Part shown: in pieces, positions 60,839 through 64,000 of the stretch | How the letters are laid out: each line of letters begins with the position of its first letter | Position numbering within the stretch: the first letter of the stretch is position 1 | Source of the DNA: Cylindrotheca closterium | Taxonomy: Eukaryota > Bacillariophyta > Bacillariophyceae > Bacillariales > Bacillariaceae | Reading direction: 5' to 3' | NCBI GenBank assembly: GCA_933822405.4 | Contig: CAKOGP040002025.1 | Location: 172,990 to 236,989, forward strand | Length of the DNA: 64,000 nt | Notes under the pieces: model-generated | Database searches by the model: none | Seen by the model: the letters and a program-made list of their open reading frames with translations, nothing else | What the model was told of the DNA's origin: nothing | Made by a program: the position numbers and the translations under genes

Positions 60839-61643
60839 ATGGTGTTTGTGGAGCCTGAGACGCCCTGGAAGACCAGCAGGGCGAAACAAATCATCCAGGA
60901 ACTACTGGGGATCTGTCGCGCGATAGAGAAGCCTTAGGTGATGAAGGAAACAAGTAGATGATGAAGGGAACAACATGATTCTAAAAGTCATCTTGAAAGT
61001 GATTTGCGAAATGGGCGAGGAGTCTACCAGGTACGAAGGGAGATCGGAAAAGTGGGATCCCAAGAAGCTTGCTACCAGGCTCAGAAGTTACAAAAGGCGA
61101 ACAATATCTTGGAGCATAAGATGGGACGAAAAATCAGCAGGGCAAAAGACATTCTATGGGATCTCTTGCAACCGCTCCTGTTGTCCCCCATCCCACTCGA
61201 TGGGGAAAAGTTGACTACAAAAGGTGTGTGACATGAGCGGCGAGAAAAATAGGAAGTCGAACAATGTGGTTCTGAATATTTTGCTGATAGACTGACAGCG
61301 CTGCAGAAGCAAGAAAACCAGAAGATCAGCAGAGTCGTCGAGGACCACTAGGCTCATGTCAAACAGTTCGTCGACAACCATCCAGTAACATCCTTTCAAA
61401 GCTACTACAAAATATCCATTGACAATGATCGGATGCCCAGAAGCTTCTGCGTCAAGCCATGGACGAGAATGGAAAAGATAAGCTCCTGTAAGATATCAAG
61501 ATCTATGCCGTTCTTAACGAAAACAGTATTGCAAGGAGTTTTCTTTGAATGTTTTCAGGGAATGCAACTACCAGGAGATTAGAACAGGGAAGTACTTGCA
61601 CGCTCTCAAAGTCAAGGGGAAGAATCATAGATCTATAACGTAG
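60839..61643 (+). pseudogene. Decayed cargo gene of element 2
   Basis: An ATG at 60839 gives MVFVEPETPWKTSRAKQIIQ and stops after 32 codons (TAG at 60935). Similar character then continues in changing frames: VYQVRREIGK and SEKWDPKKLATRLRS (two frames, around 61015-61090), KANNILEHKMGRKISRAK (about 61095-61150), and finally FRECNYQEIRTGKYLHALK (61554 onward, stop 61641-61643). The pieces in this order resemble the cargo of element 1 (RDEYKAFDLKPFRAHIYQETRRNK). Multiple frameshifts and stops show that it is dead. I have no function for the family. Confidence 0.6.
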
Positions 61644-61841
61644 TAATGATGCTATAGAAGACTATTTACTACACTTGCATTTTCACTATTGGAACAGCTG
61701 ATTTTCCTCTCTCTAGAGGCTCTCAAGAGGACAACTTTCCCAATCCAAACATAGGAAGAAACCCTGTGATTGAGGAACAAACCATTCTATTGCATGGTAT
61801 CGTTGTATGGAGGAAGAAATGAGAGTGATTCTACATCACGC

Positions 61842-61989
61842 AATTCGCGGTTGAATTAACCGCGAATTGAAAAATTCGCTACTAAATAACCGCGAATTGA
61901 AAAATTCGCTGTTAAATTTACCGCGATTTTTGAATTCGCTGTTAAATTTACCGCGAATTTTTCAACTCGCGGTTAATTAACCGCGAATT
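61842..61989 (-). repeat. Right palindrome array of element 2
   Basis: Five CCGCG-centred units at about 30-bp spacing, with AATTCGCGGTT at the inner edge (61842-61852) and CTCGCGGTTAATTAACCGCG near the outer edge. Confidence 0.9.
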
Positions 61990-62895
61990 ATAGTTGAAAG
62001 AATTTCTTCATCCGTAACGCCCGCTTCGCGCGGGCGGTTCGGTTTCATGATCTGGTTGCCTCCGTGACACATACTGGCTGGCGATCGAAGAAGTATTCGG
62101 CTGGCGCGTACTGACATTTTTACGTGATGGGCCTGGGAATAAGTGAACAAGAAAAATGAGTACCGGCAATGCATGGGGGTTCTCATGCACAGTTCCGACT
62201 GTAGAGGAGGGAGGCAGTGGCCCGGGAATTAAAACGTATTCGTGTAGTTTACACTTTTTTTATTGAAAAGATGAGCCGTCAGTGGGGCATTTATATCCTA
62301 AGAAATGAAAATAAACGTGGACACTGTCCTCGGAGTTACTTGTACTGATAGAATTCTGTTGTCATGATATTACCCCAATTCGCAAACAAATATCACTTAA
62401 CACTGTGATTCGCATTGGTAAAGGAACAGACAGTTGTGTACCCACGAGATTTTAGAAAATGGGAACCACCTCCCGTAGGTGTTGACAGTTTGGGGCTCTA
62501 CTGTACCGTATAGTTTCGACAAGCGAAGCCAAGCGAACCAGGAACTAATACACTGACTGCACCACAGGACACTGACGAAGCGACGATGACAATGATACTG
62601 TACTGTAGGTCTTGCTCCCACCAGACGGCGGGTACTGTACCCGTTGGCAGTTGTAACCGGACCACCAGATATAACAGATGACACCCACGGGAAGGGCAAG
62701 AAGAAGGAAGAAAGTCAGGCAAAACTGCTTATGGTGCACTTCTTCGGATCCGCAGAGTTTGTTGTGTTAGTCAATTGACTAAATATCTTCACTATCGCGA
62801 CGCCAATCCACACGATACTGTAGTACTATTCCATCGTTTCTAGTTTTACACACTACTGCAATTATTGTACAGAATCAAAACTCCGACCATTCTTT
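61990..62895. other. Intergenic between element 2 and paralogue 2
   Basis: A GC-rich hairpin with 7-bp perfect arms (62018-62024 and 62030-62036) lies just outside the right array. ACTGTAC-type palindromes occur near 62602 and 62632. A short minus-strand frame at 62545-62739 with a hydrophobic stretch lacks an ATG. The last 60 bp match the 3' flank of paralogue 1. Confidence 0.5.
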
Positions 62896-63705
62896 TCAAC
62901 ATGCAGCCGCACAGTAATTGGATTGAAACGAGTTGATCACTCTCAAAGTATTTGACATGTAGCAACTCCACAAGGCTCGTTCGGGAGCGTCATTAGACGA
63001 GGGTGGGTGTCGCCGCAAGAGTTCTCGCAGTCGCTCAAAGCCCTTGTTGAAAGGAATGCCTAATGGAAAAGATTCATTCCGTGACGCCACCAGCACGTAC
63101 CGCGTTTGCTCACAGATTGCCAGGTTGTTCATGGCCGCTCGAAAGAATTGAATATTGGATGATACTACGTTCCTGTCAGCCTCGGCAGTCGCCTCCGAAA
63201 CTGCCAAACGACGAAAGTTTGTTATCGCAAGGTCGTACATCTGACTTGCCCTTTGCAGTAGGTCAAAATCGAACTGCGATCTATAATTCGATCTCCCTTT
63301 ATGATCAATGTATGATAGATGGCAAGCGAGCCCATAGTTGAAAAGCATTGCAACTAAAAGACTGGTGTGTTCTCCTGTGGCGGAGCTGTTTTCAGTATTT
63401 GCTCGGGCTGATCTAATTTTCGATGATGGGATGACAAGTGGCCTTCGATATACAAAGAAGGAGGCAGTAGGACCGCACCCAACGCCACCGTCACGGAGAG
63501 CTTCCGTCGCAGGATACATCCATGTATCCAGAGAGTCACAGCTGATATCGGAACTATTACCACCTGGCATCTGCAACAAAAGTGCTCGAAGCTGACCCAA
63601 GCCTTTTTGCAGTTTCTCGATTCCTTGGGCGTATTGCTTTTGCACAATTAGAGCAGATGCCCTATTGTTTATTTCCATGATTTGGTGAAGGTCTAGTCTG
63701 TTCAT
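62896..63705 (-). CDS. TPR-like helical protein, tandem paralogue 2
   Basis: A single exon of 269 residues, start ATG at 63705. It is collinear with paralogue 1 throughout: LDTWMYPA.EAL.D...GCGPT.SFFVYRRPLV.P, TSLL.AMLFNYGLACHL.YIDH, LLQRASQMYDLAITN.RRL, RNVVSSNIQFFRAAMNNLAICEQTR, IPFNKGFERLRELL and FQ.NYCAAAC are shared. Small indels are in frame and no stop interrupts, so both copies appear under coding constraint. The TPR-like helix pairs suggest a protein-protein interaction role; the family function is unknown. The duplication includes the 3' flank, so the original unit was about 1.1 kb or longer. Confidence 0.8.
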   Translation of the reverse strand: MNRLDLHQIMEINNRASALIVQKQYAQGIEKLQKGLGQLRALLLQMPGGNSSDISCDSLDTWMYPATEALRDGGVGCGPTASFFVYRRPLVIPSSKIRSARANTENSSATGEHTSLLVAMLFNYGLACHLSYIDHKGRSNYRSQFDFDLLQRASQMYDLAITNFRRLAVSEATAEADRNVVSSNIQFFRAAMNNLAICEQTRYVLVASRNESFPLGIPFNKGFERLRELLRRHPPSSNDAPERALWSCYMSNTLRVINSFQSNYCAAAC

Positions 63706-64000
63706 GTTAAACTTTGGGATGAGACTTTTTATGAGGATATACCACAGAAGACCAAAAATATGAATCTTGAGAATTTTTGTGAGGAATTCAAAACTGCATA
63801 CTTTGAGCCAACACAGTACCGGTACTGTACCGTACTGTAGTGTGATGAGATCGTGAGAGCTGACGATATCATAGCCTATCTAAGATAGCCTACTGCCGTC
63901 CTCCGTGTGTGTGTTCGTAGTATTTTGTCTTGGTGTGTAGCTGGTGGGTTGTGGTGTGAAGCGGGTCGAACTGATCGAGTAATAGACTCGATTCGTTCGA
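63706..64000. other. Upstream region to the window edge
   Basis: A GTACCGGTACTGTACCGTACTG patch lies near 63819-63838. The last 75 bases (TCTTGGTGTGTAGCTGGTGG onward) resemble 44691-44725. No gene is seen before the edge. Confidence 0.45.

Larger units (their letters stand above)
60662..61989 (+). mobile_element. Non-autonomous element with AACCGCGAATT palindrome arrays (element 2)
   Basis: The element is about 1.33 kb. The left array has CCGCG cores at 60664, 60694, 60724, 60756 and 60786. The right array has cores at 61860, 61890, 61921, 61951 and 61981, plus inverted AATTCGCGGTT at 61842. Spacing is 30-32 bp at both ends. Each unit is itself an imperfect palindrome (AACCGCGAATTG...AATTCGCGG). 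Fragments of a broken gene lie inside. It separates two tandem paralogues. No transposase was recognised. The general plan matches element 1, though the array sequence is unrelated. Confidence 0.7.

Noticed and set aside
62011..62090. Possible tRNA or structured RNA around the GC-rich hairpin
   Set aside because: No acceptor stem pairing or T-loop GTTCRA box fits a cloverleaf; only a single hairpin is present.
62545..62739. Minus-strand frame with a hydrophobic segment followed by a polar tail
   Set aside because: The first codon is GTG with no ATG upstream in frame, and it overlaps other short frames of equal quality. A small secreted peptide cannot be excluded but is not supported.
1..64000. 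CRISPR arrays, bacterial operons or prophage in the window
   Set aside because: The short repeats found are palindromic terminal arrays or coding repeats without unique spacers. Genes have spliceosomal introns and eukaryotic targeting signals.

Overview
The window is nuclear DNA of a stramenopile alga, most probably a raphid pennate diatom. Four proteins carry a signal peptide whose predicted cleavage site is followed at once by Phe (the ASAFAP-type plastid transit signal of secondary red plastids). Three secreted Cys-rich proteins have long Pro-Thr repeats of the kind found in diatom extracellular proteins. Genes are dense, on both strands, with few short GT-AG introns (about 60-190 bp). Several families match groups I remember as expanded in diatoms: hybrid histidine kinases, the 'GRG..N.HPGN' domain (DUF6824), a YCxRGLE family and BspA-type LRR proteins. 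Species is not determined. I saw no prokaryotic operon, CRISPR array, rRNA or tRNA.

Layout. 1-9.5 kb: end of a Gln-rich protein, a plastid-type unknown, a nucleoside phosphorylase, a hybrid histidine kinase and a RAD18-like RING/SAP protein. 9.5-21.7 kb: an ankyrin/TRP-like channel, a tandem pair of secreted PT-rich proteins, a plastid thioredoxin-like protein, a degenerate aldo/keto reductase and a large secreted protein with two Cys-rich domains around a PT region. 22.4-40 kb: a plastid vWA protein, an LRR protein, a PA-domain sorting-receptor-like protein, a tail-anchored CAP-Gly-like protein, a MINDY deubiquitinase, an intact aldo/keto reductase, a multi-spanning membrane protein with a frame break, a membrane-anchored PEBP and a Ser/Arg-rich protein. 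40-45 kb: a repeat-rich accessory zone with a mobile element, a decayed gene copy and a YCxRGLE gene. 45-59 kb: a BspA-type LRR protein, a plastid Mpv17-like protein, a DUF6824 protein, a MORN protein, a membrane-anchored ADP-ribosylglycohydrolase relative, a CI-2-like protease inhibitor and a CRAL-TRIO protein. 59-64 kb: a tandem pair of TPR-like paralogues separated by a second mobile element.

The strongest candidate for something new is the pair of non-autonomous-looking elements at 41287-42257 and 60662-61989. Each is bounded by arrays of short palindromes with unrelated sequence (ATTCAGCAGTACTGCTGAAT in one, AACCGCGAATT units at about 30-bp spacing in the other). Inside, both hold decayed copies of what looks like the same protein family, with the shared pattern R-x-E-x-x-x-[FW]-D-x-K and FR....YQE.R..K. 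This points to one element family whose termini have diverged completely or been exchanged while the cargo stayed related.

Spliced models were built by hand from GT/AG sites, reading phase and protein continuity. Most genes appear independent; there is no sign of one pathway linking the window.
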